DNA of 39,638 nucleotides. Origin: Candidatus Methylarchaceae archaeon HK02M2. GTDB taxonomy: Archaea > Thermoproteota > Nitrososphaeria > Nitrososphaerales > JACAEJ01. This document shows positions 8,150 through 16,709 of this stretch, in pieces. Position numbers and translations under genes: made by a program. The stretch covers positions 1 through 39,638 of the forward strand of contig JAKLZG010000068.1 in assembly GCA_024256165.1 (NCBI GenBank), read 5' to 3'. The notes under the pieces were generated by a model that was given only the letters and a program-made list of their open reading frames with translations, was not told the origin of the DNA and searched no databases. Position 1 is the stretch's first letter; every line of letters starts with the position of its first letter.

Positions 8150-9376
8150 TTGAAGATTGCTGTTGTAGAGTATCTGTCTGGCGGTGGTTTATCAGAAAGA
8201 ACATTGTCCTCAAGCGTATTAAGTGAAGGCTATAGCATGCTTCACTCAGTTTTAAGAGATTTTAAAGAAGCAGGCTATTGCACCTCTACCTTATTAGACT
8301 CAAGGCTTGCTAAATTTCAACCTCCTTTGAAAGCAGATAGGATTTACGTAACAGATTCTTATAGAGAATTTAAAATCAAATTTAAAGATTTGTTAAAAGA
8401 TAGTGATGCTTCATTCTTGATAGCGCCAGAATCAGATTGCATACTCATTGATCTTTTAAGATTAAGCGAAGAGATAGGCGTTGCATCAATAAATTGCACA
8501 ATACCTTCGATTGTAAGTGTAAGTAACAAATTGAGACTTTATAAAAAATTGGAAGATAGGGGGTTTATAGTACCGGAGACTAGATGTGTTAAAATTGATG
8601 AAGGATTAGAAAAAGCTCAAAAAATCGTTGAAGAGATGGATTTCCCTCTCGTTATAAAGCCTATAGAGAGCATCGGTTGTTGTGGATTAAGCATCTTGTA
8701 TGATGTTTTCCATTTGCCAAAGGCAATAAACAAGATAATGATGGAAGCTGGTATTCGTACATACCTAATACAAAAGTTGGTAAGGGGCGTCCATGCAAGC
8801 GTCAGTCTAATTTCAAATAAAGGGAAAGCAGTACCTCTCACTTTGAATCTTCAGATGATTGCCCTTAATCGACCTAGAAAAATCTCAGAATATATTGGTG
8901 GTTTAGTTCCTTTGGATCACACATTGAAAGAAGTTGCATTATATACAGCAAAAAGGGCTGTAGAACTTTTCAGAGGATTGAGAGGTTATGTAGGAGTGGA
9001 TATTGTCTTATCAAAGAGTGGACCTGTATTGATCGAAATTAACCCCCGTCTGACAGTATCTTATCTGGGTTTAAGGGAGGTATCTAATCTGAACGTAGCT
9101 AAAATGATGGTTGAGGCTTCTCTTGAAAATAGGTTGCCAGGAGATTTCAACACTTCTGGATGCGCTCTCTTCTCAAAACAGATTCTACCATTAATCAATA
9201 AAGATTTGCTTAAAGAAACTTACAAGATGAAAGAAGTTTTAGCACCTCCGTTTCCTATCAATAATAATAACTATGCATTTTACATTACAAAAGGAAGGGA
9301 CATTAAAGAAGCCAAAATTAAATTTACACAAGTAAAAAACCGTCTTCGAAGAATAGTTGAATCAGATGTGAAGTAA
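8150..9376 (+). CDS. mfnD: Tyramine--L-glutamate ligase-like ATP-grasp protein (methanofuran biosynthesis)
   Basis: An ATP-grasp ligase of 408 residues. MfnD of Methanocaldococcus joins glutamate to tyramine through the gamma-carboxyl, an early step to methanofuran. The N-terminus (VVEYLSGGGL, then LSEGYSMLHSVLRDF) matches the MfnD pattern of an 'EY' strand followed by 'EGYAML'. The ATP-grasp core shows FPLVIKPIESIGCCG, VLIEINPRLTVSYLG and the ATP-binding lysines. The start is a TTG at 8150; no better in-frame start precedes it. It abuts mfnF with no gap and leads the mfnD-mfnF-mfnE operon. It is longer than I recall for MfnD (about 300 residues), with an extra C-terminal part of unknown role. 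Confidence 0.82.
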   Translation: MKIAVVEYLSGGGLSERTLSSSVLSEGYSMLHSVLRDFKEAGYCTSTLLDSRLAKFQPPLKADRIYVTDSYREFKIKFKDLLKDSDASFLIAPESDCILIDLLRLSEEIGVASINCTIPSIVSVSNKLRLYKKLEDRGFIVPETRCVKIDEGLEKAQKIVEEMDFPLVIKPIESIGCCGLSILYDVFHLPKAINKIMMEAGIRTYLIQKLVRGVHASVSLISNKGKAVPLTLNLQMIALNRPRKISEYIGGLVPLDHTLKEVALYTAKRAVELFRGLRGYVGVDIVLSKSGPVLIEINPRLTVSYLGLREVSNLNVAKMMVEASLENRLPGDFNTSGCALFSKQILPLINKDLLKETYKMKEVLAPPFPINNNNYAFYITKGRDIKEAKIKFTQVKNRLRRIVESDVK

Positions 9377-10450
9377 ATGCAGATCATTGGATGGGATATT
9401 GGTGGAGCAAATATTAAAGCTACATTAATGGAGATTCGGGAGAAGAAAGCATATGTTCTTAAAACAATTAGACATTATTTTCCATTGTGGATTAAGGGTA
9501 AAGAGAAGCTACCCTTTACGTTAAAGAAGTTGAAAACTAAGTTAGTTAGAGACTCCCACGTTGATTTTATTGGTGTGACTATGACTGCTGAGCTTTCTGA
9601 TATCTATATAACAAAAAAAGATGGTGTTAGCCATATACTAGATTGTATTGAAGAAGTCTTCCCTGAAGAATTGATATTTGTGCTAGATGTCAACGCTCAT
9701 CTTTTAACTATTGAAAAAGCCAAAGAAGAACATTTGAAGGTAGCCAGCGCAAACTGGGCTGGTACAGCTTGGATGGTTTCTAAATTGGTAAAAGACTGTA
9801 TTCTTTTAGATGTTGGTAGTACTACCACCGACATAATCCCTATCATTAACGGAGAAGTTATGGCGATAGGAAAAACCGATTTGGATAGACTTGCAACTGG
9901 GGAACTTGTATATAGCGGTGCACTTAGGACAAATGTCGCAACTATCGTTGAGAAGATTCTAGTAAAAGGGCTTAAAACAAGGGTATCCTCAGAGCTTTTC
10001 GCGCTCTCTGGAGATGTACACCTTATTCTTGGGAACTTAAAACAAGACGATTATATAACTGAAACAGCAGACGGTAGGGGAAAGACTCGGGGCGAAGCTC
10101 TTTCTAGATTATCAAGATTGGTATGTGCAGATACATACATGCTAAAAGAGGATGATATATTTTCCATTGCCGATTATGTACATAGAAAACAATTGGACAA
10201 AATAGCAGATGGACTTACACAGGTGTATGATTCGATAAAACCCTTAATTAAGAATAATATATCTCTTGTCATAACCGGGATTGGGAGAGACTTTCTGGGC
10301 AGAAGATTAGGAGAAAAGTTAGGGTTTAAGAATATTATTGACCTAGCACAGATTATAGGTAAAGATGCATCTATCGTTACCCCTTCTGTAGCTGTAGCAT
10401 CGATAGTAGCTTATAATCAAGGAGCAAAAGAGATAGAATGGTCTCAATAA
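9377..10450 (+). CDS. mfnF: MfnF-type synthase (H4MPT-linked C1 pathway protein family)
   Basis: A 357-residue protein with an actin/ASKHA-like nucleotide fold: IGWDIGGANIKATLME at the N-terminus, LLDVGSTTTDIIPI in the middle, and VITGIGRDFLGRRLGEKLG near the end. In methanogens MfnF condenses the aminomethylfuran diphosphate made by MfnE with gamma-glutamyltyramine, forming the core of methanofuran. The family is also annotated 'H4MPT-linked C1 transfer pathway protein' in methylotrophs. ATG at 9377 directly follows the mfnD stop, and the 3' end overlaps mfnE by 13 bases, indicating translational coupling within one operon. Confidence 0.88.
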   Translation: MQIIGWDIGGANIKATLMEIREKKAYVLKTIRHYFPLWIKGKEKLPFTLKKLKTKLVRDSHVDFIGVTMTAELSDIYITKKDGVSHILDCIEEVFPEELIFVLDVNAHLLTIEKAKEEHLKVASANWAGTAWMVSKLVKDCILLDVGSTTTDIIPIINGEVMAIGKTDLDRLATGELVYSGALRTNVATIVEKILVKGLKTRVSSELFALSGDVHLILGNLKQDDYITETADGRGKTRGEALSRLSRLVCADTYMLKEDDIFSIADYVHRKQLDKIADGLTQVYDSIKPLIKNNISLVITGIGRDFLGRRLGEKLGFKNIIDLAQIIGKDASIVTPSVAVASIVAYNQGAKEIEWSQ

Positions 10451-11100
10451 TAAAAATAGGGGGTAGCTTGGCTAAAAACCAATGCAGTCTAGTTCGGTTA
10501 TGCCAAAAATTAAGTCTCATCTCCAAAAAACATGATATAATTATTGTTCCTGGAGGGGGAGATTTTGCAGATACTGTGAGGTATTTCTATAATAAATTTA
10601 AACTGTCAGATGATATCGCTCATAAAATGAGCATCTTAGCAATGGATCAATACGGATTGCTTCTAAAGGATATCATAAGAGAAGCTATTCTGATTTATAG
10701 TTTTGATGAAGCTTTAGAATATAAAAAAGGATTGGCCATCATTCTCCCATCAAAGATCATGTTTTCCTTAGGTTCTATAGAACATTCATGGAATGTAACT
10801 TCAGATTCTATTTCAGCTATGATAGCTTCATCATTAAAGGCTGAAAAATTCCTTTTAGTAAAGGATGTTGACGGAATCTTCACAGCAGACCCTAAAAAAA
10901 AATGCAGAGCAAAGATTTTCAAAAGGATTTCTGCAGAGAAATTATTAAATGAAAATATGGAAAGTTGTGTAGATAGATTTCTTCCAAAAATTCTCATTGA
11001 AAATCAACTTGTATGTTATGTAGTAAATGGAAATCATCCTGTAAGAATTGAGAGCGTATTAGATGGTAGAAAAGATCTTTACACAAAAATAATTCCGTAG
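10438..11100 (+). CDS. mfnE: [5-(aminomethyl)furan-3-yl]methyl phosphate kinase
   Basis: A 220-residue amino-acid-kinase-fold protein. IIKIGGSLAKN at the N-terminus and IIIVPGGGDFADTVR supply the phosphate-binding glycines, and LLVKDVDGIFTADPKK is the characteristic nucleotide-binding stretch of the family. MfnE phosphorylates aminomethylfuran methyl phosphate to the diphosphate used by MfnF. The start ATG at 10438 lies inside the end of mfnF (13-base overlap). The stop TAG is immediately followed by GAGGTG, the ribosome binding site of the next gene. Operon position and fold together make this assignment secure. Confidence 0.88.
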   Translation: MVSIIKIGGSLAKNQCSLVRLCQKLSLISKKHDIIIVPGGGDFADTVRYFYNKFKLSDDIAHKMSILAMDQYGLLLKDIIREAILIYSFDEALEYKKGLAIILPSKIMFSLGSIEHSWNVTSDSISAMIASSLKAEKFLLVKDVDGIFTADPKKKCRAKIFKRISAEKLLNENMESCVDRFLPKILIENQLVCYVVNGNHPVRIESVLDGRKDLYTKIIP

Positions 11101-11115
11101 GAGGTGCACCATTTT

Positions 11116-11958
11116 ATGCGCTATATAGCGATACCAATAAAAACAAAATATTGGAAACCCGGCGACGATTATATTGACATCATAACAAACTCAATAATCG
11201 ATAAGATTGAAGATGGGGATATTTTAACATTATCTGAGAAGGCAATATCCGTTGCAAAAGGAAGTTTGATCGATGAAAGCAAAATTAAACCAAGTTTGCT
11301 CGCTAAATTCCTATCCCATTTTTGGATGAGATACATATGGGGATACATATTAGCAAAAATATGCCATTTAAAGTTAAAGAATGTCTATCGTCTTCGGAGG
11401 TATCCTAAAAAGGAAGGGGCGGCACATAAGCAAGTGGCACTTATGTACGCGGGATTTTTACAATCTTTAAGGCATGGATCAGAAGGAGGGATAGATGTAA
11501 GCAACCTCCCTTTTTCCTATGCATGCTTGCCTCTAGAAGACCCCTATTTAGAATTAGAGAAAATTGAATTTCAAATTCAGAGAATTACGGGAAAAAAGGT
11601 AAGTATAATGATTGTCGATACAGATATGACTTATTCTTGGTATAATTTGCACTTCACACCTCTCCCAAGACCGATGAAAGGCATTATTTCCAAAGGAGCT
11701 TTTATTAACTATATTATTGGGAGAAGCCTAAGGCTCAAGTATAGGGCAACACCCTTAGCTGTTAGCTCCAATATGGACCTAGATGAAGCATTAGATATCT
11801 CACAAATTGCCCATAAAGTAAGGAGATCGGGGGCAGGGAGGACAGCATGGGATGTTGCAGAAAAGTTTGGTGTGGACCTTACGAAGGTTACTTGGGGGAT
11901 GCTAGATAGAGTCGAGCATCGTCCAATCGTTTTAATCCGTCCAAGCAAAGAAGATTAG
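11116..11958 (+). CDS. CofE-like (F420-0:glutamate ligase family) protein in the mfn operon
   Basis: About 280 residues. The N-terminal part (YIAIPIKTKYWKPGDDYIDI, then IEDGDILTLSEKAISVAKGS) follows the CofE pattern of 'GDD...', 'DGDILVVTSKVVSKAEG'. The C-terminus has AVSSNMDLDEALDISQ and IAHKVRRSGAGRTAWDV. CofE adds gamma-linked glutamates to coenzyme F420 using GTP. This copy ends the mfnD-mfnF-mfnE operon, so a role in adding glutamate to methanofuran is a strong but unproven possibility. A genuine CofE cannot be excluded. An in-frame GTG at 11104 exists, but it overlaps the ribosome binding site (GGAGGTG, 11100-11106); the ATG at 11116, nine bases after, is the better start. Confidence 0.75.
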   Translation: MRYIAIPIKTKYWKPGDDYIDIITNSIIDKIEDGDILTLSEKAISVAKGSLIDESKIKPSLLAKFLSHFWMRYIWGYILAKICHLKLKNVYRLRRYPKKEGAAHKQVALMYAGFLQSLRHGSEGGIDVSNLPFSYACLPLEDPYLELEKIEFQIQRITGKKVSIMIVDTDMTYSWYNLHFTPLPRPMKGIISKGAFINYIIGRSLRLKYRATPLAVSSNMDLDEALDISQIAHKVRRSGAGRTAWDVAEKFGVDLTKVTWGMLDRVEHRPIVLIRPSKED

Positions 11959-11978
11959 TTTATTAATATTTTAGTAAC

Positions 11979-12716
11979 TTAAAGCAACTTCATTATTTTT
12001 AAAAAGTCAGAAACGAGAACTTCCTGAACTTTTCCAATATGGAAATTGTGATTGTTACAAACCGCCCTCCTTACACCAATAATATCGGCGCCCAGTTCTT
12101 GAATTTGAACTATGTTCTCCTTGCCCAATTTTCCAGCCAATGCAGCTATCAGACCAAGTTTATGTGATTCATTGACAAAAAGGCGTATTTGAGATGGATT
12201 AAGAAAGTTAAATAGATTTGATTCTCCTTTATTTTTAACGTCAATCAACACTCCTTCTGCTCCAGCTTTAAATGCTATACTTGGCAGTAGTAGAGGATCT
12301 ATTCCACCGAATTCCACATAATCGGCATAGCTTGCGGCAACTACCTTCACTCTAGAGCTAAAACCCTTAACAGACTTGACTACGTTACTCATCATATAAA
12401 GTGCCTCATCAAAAGACTTCGGTCCAAATAAACCGATTTTAATATAATCTGCGCCTGAAAATGCAGCTCCCAATGCTGCAAGAGAGGCCGTTCCTGGAAG
12501 GTTTGGCATATCTCCTATCGTTGCACTTATCTGAGCTCTCTGCCCAATGATATTTTTTACTTTTGCTATTATCCAAGGGAAGTTCGCACCTAACGCACCT
12601 TCTTTTGGATTTTTTACATCTATGATATCTGCTCCTCCTTTAATTGCATCTATGGCCTCGTCAACTTCATTTATACTGACCAACAGCTTCAAGGCATTCA
12701 TGTTGGCTCTCACCAT
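11979..12716 (-). CDS. mfnB: (5-formylfuran-3-yl)methyl phosphate synthase
   Basis: A 245-residue TIM-barrel enzyme of the former DUF556 family. MfnB makes the furan ring of methanofuran from two molecules of glyceraldehyde 3-phosphate. Diagnostic stretches are LLVSINEVDEAIDAIKGGAD, IIDVKNPKEGALGANFPWII (Schiff-base lysines), SATIGDMPNLPGTASLAALG, DYIKIGLFGPKSF, VEFGGIDPLLLP and GVLIDVKNKGESNL. It is convergent with the CofE-like gene (20-base gap), completing a five-gene methanofuran block. The start may be the ATG at 12716 or the second ATG five codons in; the family usually begins close to KLLVS. Confidence 0.92.
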   Translation of the reverse strand: MVRANMNALKLLVSINEVDEAIDAIKGGADIIDVKNPKEGALGANFPWIIAKVKNIIGQRAQISATIGDMPNLPGTASLAALGAAFSGADYIKIGLFGPKSFDEALYMMSNVVKSVKGFSSRVKVVAASYADYVEFGGIDPLLLPSIAFKAGAEGVLIDVKNKGESNLFNFLNPSQIRLFVNESHKLGLIAALAGKLGKENIVQIQELGADIIGVRRAVCNNHNFHIGKVQEVLVSDFLKIMKLL

Positions 12717-12768
12717 CTATTCAGAAAATTAGTTGTATTTGATTATTTTTATTCTAAACTATATTAAA

Positions 12769-13998
12769 TCATAGAATCTCTTCAGGTTTCTGAATTCTGC
12801 TTTCACGATAGTAACGGGCTTTCAGAAAGTATATACCTACTGTGCAAATTAATACAGTAGATACGATGACTGTAAGTACTATTTCTCTAAAAAGTATAGC
12901 ATTTTCTATTCCAGATTCTACAAGTAATTCTACAAGTACAGCCGCGGCCAAACCGCGTGGTAACATGACTGTTAAGACGCTTCTATCTATCTTTAAAATA
13001 GGTGCTTTGATGGTAGTAAACAAAACAGCTCCATACCTAATTAAGAGCAAAAGAAATGAAATAGCTACGCCCACTAAAATAAGGTATAAGTTATTGAATA
13101 AAAGAATAATGCCCATATATGTGAAGAAGAAAGTCCGAATAACAAATGAGATCTCCGAGTGAAATCTTTTCATCATCTTATTGGTTTCAACTCGATGGCC
13201 AATATGAATCGTCTCCGAAATTTTAATCTCGTTCCCGAGAACAAGTCCAAAGACCAAAGCAGATATAGCTCCAGTACCACCTATTTCTTCAGCAAATCCA
13301 TAAATCAATAGAGCTAAGGCGAGAGTAAGAATATCTCCATATGGCTCATCTGTAAAACTACTTAAAACTCTCTGCCACAATATCCCTCCGATAAAGCCAA
13401 CTACGATTCCAATAGAAAGGCCCGAAGCTATGCCTCTTATTATTAAGTTGAATCCATCTTCAGTTTGACTTGGAAATGTCATGAGCTGTAGAATGGCTAT
13501 AGCTACAACTATACATATCGCATCTGTAAATGTGGATTCTAGGCTAAGTAAGGTTGAGACCTTTTGGCTAACGTTAATCCTAAATGCAAGCGGAATTACG
13601 ATAGCTGAGCTTGAACCGCCTATAATGGCACCTAAAAGTAAACCATGCATAAGTTCCCACTCAAAAACCAAAACTGTAAAAATAGATGTAGCTATTATTG
13701 ATGTTAAAATACTCAAAGAGGCAAGAACAATTGCCCTGGGGCTCTCCTTTAGAACACCATACAAATTTAGATTTAAACCACCATCAAAGAGAATAACTGC
13801 GATAGCTAAAGGAGTGAAAATTGGTGCGACACCTTCAAAACCTGATCTATCTATCAAGTTGAGAACCGGTCCAACTAGAAAGCCAATTAAGATCAATATT
13901 ATGACATCTGGTATCCCTGTCCTCTTAAAGAAGTAGTTACCTAAAAAGCCGATTATAACTATTGTACTGGCAATAATGAAGGCTAATGGGGCATCCAT
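12769..13998 (-). CDS. Cation:proton antiporter (NhaP/Kef type)
   Basis: A 409-residue membrane protein with roughly 12 hydrophobic segments and no cytoplasmic C-terminal regulatory domain. Monovalent cation:proton antiporter features are visible: FKRTGIPDVIILILIGFLVG, ILFDGGLNLNL in the third or fourth helix, GGSSSAIVIPLAF, and LESTFTDAICIVVAIA, the conserved acidic helix of the transport site. These proteins exchange Na+ or K+ for H+ at the cytoplasmic membrane. It sits between mfnB and mptD on the same strand (52 bases after it to mfnB), with no obvious functional link to coenzyme synthesis. The ion specificity cannot be told from sequence. Confidence 0.88.
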   Translation of the reverse strand: MDAPLAFIIASTIVIIGFLGNYFFKRTGIPDVIILILIGFLVGPVLNLIDRSGFEGVAPIFTPLAIAVILFDGGLNLNLYGVLKESPRAIVLASLSILTSIIATSIFTVLVFEWELMHGLLLGAIIGGSSSAIVIPLAFRINVSQKVSTLLSLESTFTDAICIVVAIAILQLMTFPSQTEDGFNLIIRGIASGLSIGIVVGFIGGILWQRVLSSFTDEPYGDILTLALALLIYGFAEEIGGTGAISALVFGLVLGNEIKISETIHIGHRVETNKMMKRFHSEISFVIRTFFFTYMGIILLFNNLYLILVGVAISFLLLLIRYGAVLFTTIKAPILKIDRSVLTVMLPRGLAAAVLVELLVESGIENAILFREIVLTVIVSTVLICTVGIYFLKARYYRESRIQKPEEIL

Positions 13999-14057
13999 AG
14001 CTTTTACAAAAAGTCTAAAAGCAATCTATTTCCTATTATACTTTCCTAAATATGTGT

Positions 14058-14453
14058 CTAAACTTCTTCCAATTTCTCTATATACATAAGCGTAAAATCT
14101 ATCTTAGGAATGTATCTCATTCTTACAGTTGCCTTAGCACTACCATATCTTGTCTTCACCCTTAAATCTAAATGCTTGCCTTTAAGAGTCTCATAATCAT
14201 ATGGATGTTTTTTCTGTCCTTTTATTAGATCAGTATTTATCTTAACTTCTACGCTTTCTCTATAAGGTTGTAATCGCATAGTCTTGCCGATAGTCTCTTC
14301 TAGGGCTCCTATAACCTTCTTATCTTTACAGATAGGTGTGCCAACAAATTGATGGTATATCGCGCCTAGGGCTATCGCTCCCTCGAATATTGCCCTCTCC
14401 CTATCAGTAATGCTCTTATCGAAATATCTATTGGCAGATTCCTCGGTGGTCAT
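14058..14453 (-). CDS. mptD: Archaeal dihydroneopterin aldolase
   Basis: A 131-residue protein of the archaeal MptD (DUF372) family. MptD cleaves 7,8-dihydroneopterin to 6-hydroxymethyl-dihydropterin and glycolaldehyde in H4MPT synthesis. Family features are ERAIFEGAIALGAIYHQFVG, the GTPI and EETIGKTM stretches, and YGSAKATVRMRYIPKIDFTL at the C-terminus. It lies three bases downstream of mptA on the same strand, so the first two pterin steps of H4MPT synthesis are co-transcribed. Length agrees with the family (about 120-130 residues). The start ATG at 14453 is next to the mptA stop. Confidence 0.9.
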   Translation of the reverse strand: MTTEESANRYFDKSITDRERAIFEGAIALGAIYHQFVGTPICKDKKVIGALEETIGKTMRLQPYRESVEVKINTDLIKGQKKHPYDYETLKGKHLDLRVKTRYGSAKATVRMRYIPKIDFTLMYIEKLEEV

Positions 14454-14456
14454 AGA

Positions 14457-15458
14457 TTAACACTTAGTCTCAATATTTGAATTTAGTTCATTTCTTATCT
14501 CGCCCAAAGTTGTTTTCCTCTTAGCGACCATATCATGTTGATGTATGCTTTCCATACTCCTTACCTTAAACATCAGATATGTACTATCGGGAAAGTCAGG
14601 AAAATCCCTTATAACATAATACATCATATAACGGACGCAATCTTCAACGAACCTTAAATTAAATGCTGCGCGAAGTACTAACTCAGCCTCATCCGATCTT
14701 TTTAAAATTTCAAAAGTCGATGAACTCATAGAATCAGTAATTATCTGAACCAACCGTATGGCATCCATCTCAACTCCATCGGGTATTTCTATAATAATCG
14801 AACTTTGGGCACGTTGCATATGAGTTGCCATAGGGATTTTATTCATAATCTTCCTTACTTTATTTGTCGTTATACCAAGTTTCTCAATCTCTTTTTCTGA
14901 AATCTTTTTTAAAACCTCTTTGACACAAGGACAAGCAGTTATGCCTGTCAAACCAATACCGATCATTCTTTTCGCACTGATAGAACCATCTGCTCTTCTT
15001 TTTGCATAAGCTTTCGCCATCATCTTAAAGGGTTCGTAACTCAGAATCCTCGTCTTTGGAGTCTCTCGTTCGAAGATGGCTTCTCCGTGTGCTTTTACTT
15101 CAGATCGAGTTGCATACTCATGTTTCTCAAGCAGTTCCTTTGATATAGCAACAGAAACATCTTCAAGTTTATACATCTTGCCAACATATTTACTTAAGAC
15201 ATCTGTAATTACCTCATAATTTCTGGACGTGTGTATCCCTTTCTGACTAGAGGGTAAGTCAATAAAGACATCAAATGTTGGAACTACAATCACAGGTTTG
15301 TTCTTAAGTGAAATATAACCTATAGGCATCTTTAGCCCGACAATCCCGACCTTATTTAAAGAGAGGTTGATTTCAGGGTATTTACCATGTATATCTGGCA
15401 ACTCTTTTTTCGAAATCACATGAGATTCCTTCCTTTTAAAACTCCTTTTTTCTAACAA
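14457..15458 (-). CDS. mptA: GTP cyclohydrolase MptA (archaeal FolE2 type)
   Basis: A 333-residue Fe(II)-dependent GTP cyclohydrolase of the COG1469 family, which converts GTP to dihydroneopterin 2',3'-cyclic phosphate as the entry to H4MPT. Recognised features are KVGIVGLKMPIGYI at the start, the conserved GLTGITACPCVKEVL with the catalytic cysteine, IPMATHMQRAQSSIIIE, and FVEDCVRYMMYYVI with the conserved C-terminal acidic residues. It is followed at once by mptD. Upstream it diverges from mtd across a 168-base gap with a 14-base perfect palindrome. ATG at 15458 gives the complete protein. Confidence 0.93.
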   Translation of the reverse strand: MLEKRSFKRKESHVISKKELPDIHGKYPEINLSLNKVGIVGLKMPIGYISLKNKPVIVVPTFDVFIDLPSSQKGIHTSRNYEVITDVLSKYVGKMYKLEDVSVAISKELLEKHEYATRSEVKAHGEAIFERETPKTRILSYEPFKMMAKAYAKRRADGSISAKRMIGIGLTGITACPCVKEVLKKISEKEIEKLGITTNKVRKIMNKIPMATHMQRAQSSIIIEIPDGVEMDAIRLVQIITDSMSSSTFEILKRSDEAELVLRAAFNLRFVEDCVRYMMYYVIRDFPDFPDSTYLMFKVRSMESIHQHDMVAKRKTTLGEIRNELNSNIETKC

Positions 15459-15563
15459 CTATATGTATATTGCTAAATAACTCAAGTAAGTAAATATTTA
15501 ATCACGAAGATTTTATCTTTCACTCGAAATTGAGATTTAATATATTGGACCTTAAATACGAAC

Positions 15564-15588
15564 AAGCTTTTATGTATACATAAGGCTT
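15564..15588. promoter_or_regulatory. Palindromic operator candidate in the mptA/mtd divergent promoter region
   Basis: TTATGTATACATAA (15570-15583) is a perfect 14-base palindrome. Its flanks continue the symmetry (AAGC at 15564-15567 and GGCTT at 15584-15588), giving a near-perfect 25-base inverted repeat. It overlaps a TATA-like CTTTTATG and lies about 40 bases before the mtd start and 106 bases before the mptA start. A dimeric regulator could bind here and control one or both directions. This is inference from symmetry and position. Confidence 0.5.
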
Positions 15589-15626
15589 ATCAATATCGTA
15601 ACTTTTCATTAATTGTTGGCAATGGA

Positions 15627-16469
15627 GTGAAAGATAGGTTGGTCGTAAAGATTGGATTTGTAAAAATAGGCAATATAGGTTCTGCACCTATGATCGAACT
15701 ACTACTTGATGAGAGAGCAGAGAGAGAGGATATTGATGTACGAGTTATAACTACTGGCGCAAAGATGGATGTTGAACAAGCGATAGAAATCACCAAAAAT
15801 ATGGTTGACTACAAACCAGACTTTGTTGTTTCAACTAGCCCAAATGCTGCTCTTCCAGGTCCAGGTAAAATTCGAGAAGTGCTAAAAGAAGCAGGGATTC
15901 CCGCAATAATCATTTCAGATAGTCCTGCTAAAAAAGCGACAAAAGAGATAGAAGAATTGGGTCAAGGATATATGATAGTTTTGGCCGATTCGATGATTGG
16001 TGCCAGGAGAGAGTTCTTAGACCCTATTGAGATGGCTCTATTCAATGCGGACCTAATAAAAATATTGTCAGTAACAGGGGTCTTCAATATTCTATGTTCA
16101 GAGATGGACAAGATTATAGATGCTTATAAGAAGGGCGAGACACCCAATTTACCAAAGATGATAATAGACAAAGATATAGCAATATCAGCTTCTGGGCTTC
16201 AAAATCCTTATGCAAAAGTGAAGGCTATGGCTGCATACGAGATAGCTAGAAGAGTTGCTGATTTAAGCGTTGAAGGATGCTTTATGGTGAAAGAATGGGA
16301 AAGGTACACCGCACTAGTCGCTGCTTCCCATGAGATGATGCGTACTGCTGCATTATTAGCTGATGAAGCACGCGAGATTGAAAAGAATAATGATAGTGTT
16401 CTTCGTATGCCTCACTATGATGATGGGACGATAATGCAGAAAAGGAAGTTAATCGAGAAGCCAAAATAG
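15627..16469 (+). CDS. mtd: F420-dependent methylene-H4MPT dehydrogenase
   Basis: A 280-residue protein of the Mtd family, which interconverts methenyl- and methylene-H4MPT using coenzyme F420. The N-terminus VVKIGFVKIGNIGSAPMIEL and the following LLDERAEREDIDVRVITTGAKM are highly characteristic. FVVSTSPNAALPGPGKIRE, IIISDSPAKKAT and YMIVLADSMIGARREFLDP continue the match. Usual family length is about 275-285. The start is GTG at 15627; a TTG five codons in is an alternative. A palindrome overlaps its promoter, and a large hairpin follows downstream. It has no distant relative with another function, so confidence is high. Confidence 0.95.
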   Translation: MKDRLVVKIGFVKIGNIGSAPMIELLLDERAEREDIDVRVITTGAKMDVEQAIEITKNMVDYKPDFVVSTSPNAALPGPGKIREVLKEAGIPAIIISDSPAKKATKEIEELGQGYMIVLADSMIGARREFLDPIEMALFNADLIKILSVTGVFNILCSEMDKIIDAYKKGETPNLPKMIIDKDIAISASGLQNPYAKVKAMAAYEIARRVADLSVEGCFMVKEWERYTALVAASHEMMRTAALLADEAREIEKNNDSVLRMPHYDDGTIMQKRKLIEKPK

Positions 16470-16601
16470 ATCAATGATAAGTTTCAATAAATAACAGAAC
16501 ATTTAGCTAAATAATAGAGGTCTGAAAATAGACCTTTAGTAATGTATCCTATCAGCATAGACTACCAAATTTTAATGCCAGATCTGTCTTCCAAACCTAT
16601 T

Positions 16602-16645
16602 GGGACCCTGTTAAGTTCTTAAGGGACTTAAGCCTTAAGGGTCCC
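16602..16645. terminator. Compound hairpin between convergent mtd and a small gene
   Basis: GGGACCC (16602-16608) and GGGTCCC (16639-16645) form the outer stem. It is extended by TTAAG/CTTAA past a two-base bulge, and the loop contains a second pair of CTTAAG boxes. A T-run (16653-16658) and a later G/T-rich stretch follow. The 240-base gap 16470-16709 holds nothing else that I recognise. A shared 3'-end structure is likely. Confidence 0.5.
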
Positions 16646-16709
16646 TACACCTTTTTTAGAAAAAAAGGAAGGTGGGGGGTTTTATTTGACTTTAATTTGT
16701 TTTTTTGGC

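Noticed and set aside
11104-11115. GTG at 11104 as the start of the CofE-like gene
   Set aside because: It lies within the GGAGGTG ribosome binding site; the ATG at 11116 has ideal spacing and the family-like N-terminus.
13481-13936. 151-codon plus-strand frame opposite the antiporter
   Set aside because: It is the antisense shadow of a membrane protein gene with clear family motifs on the minus strand.
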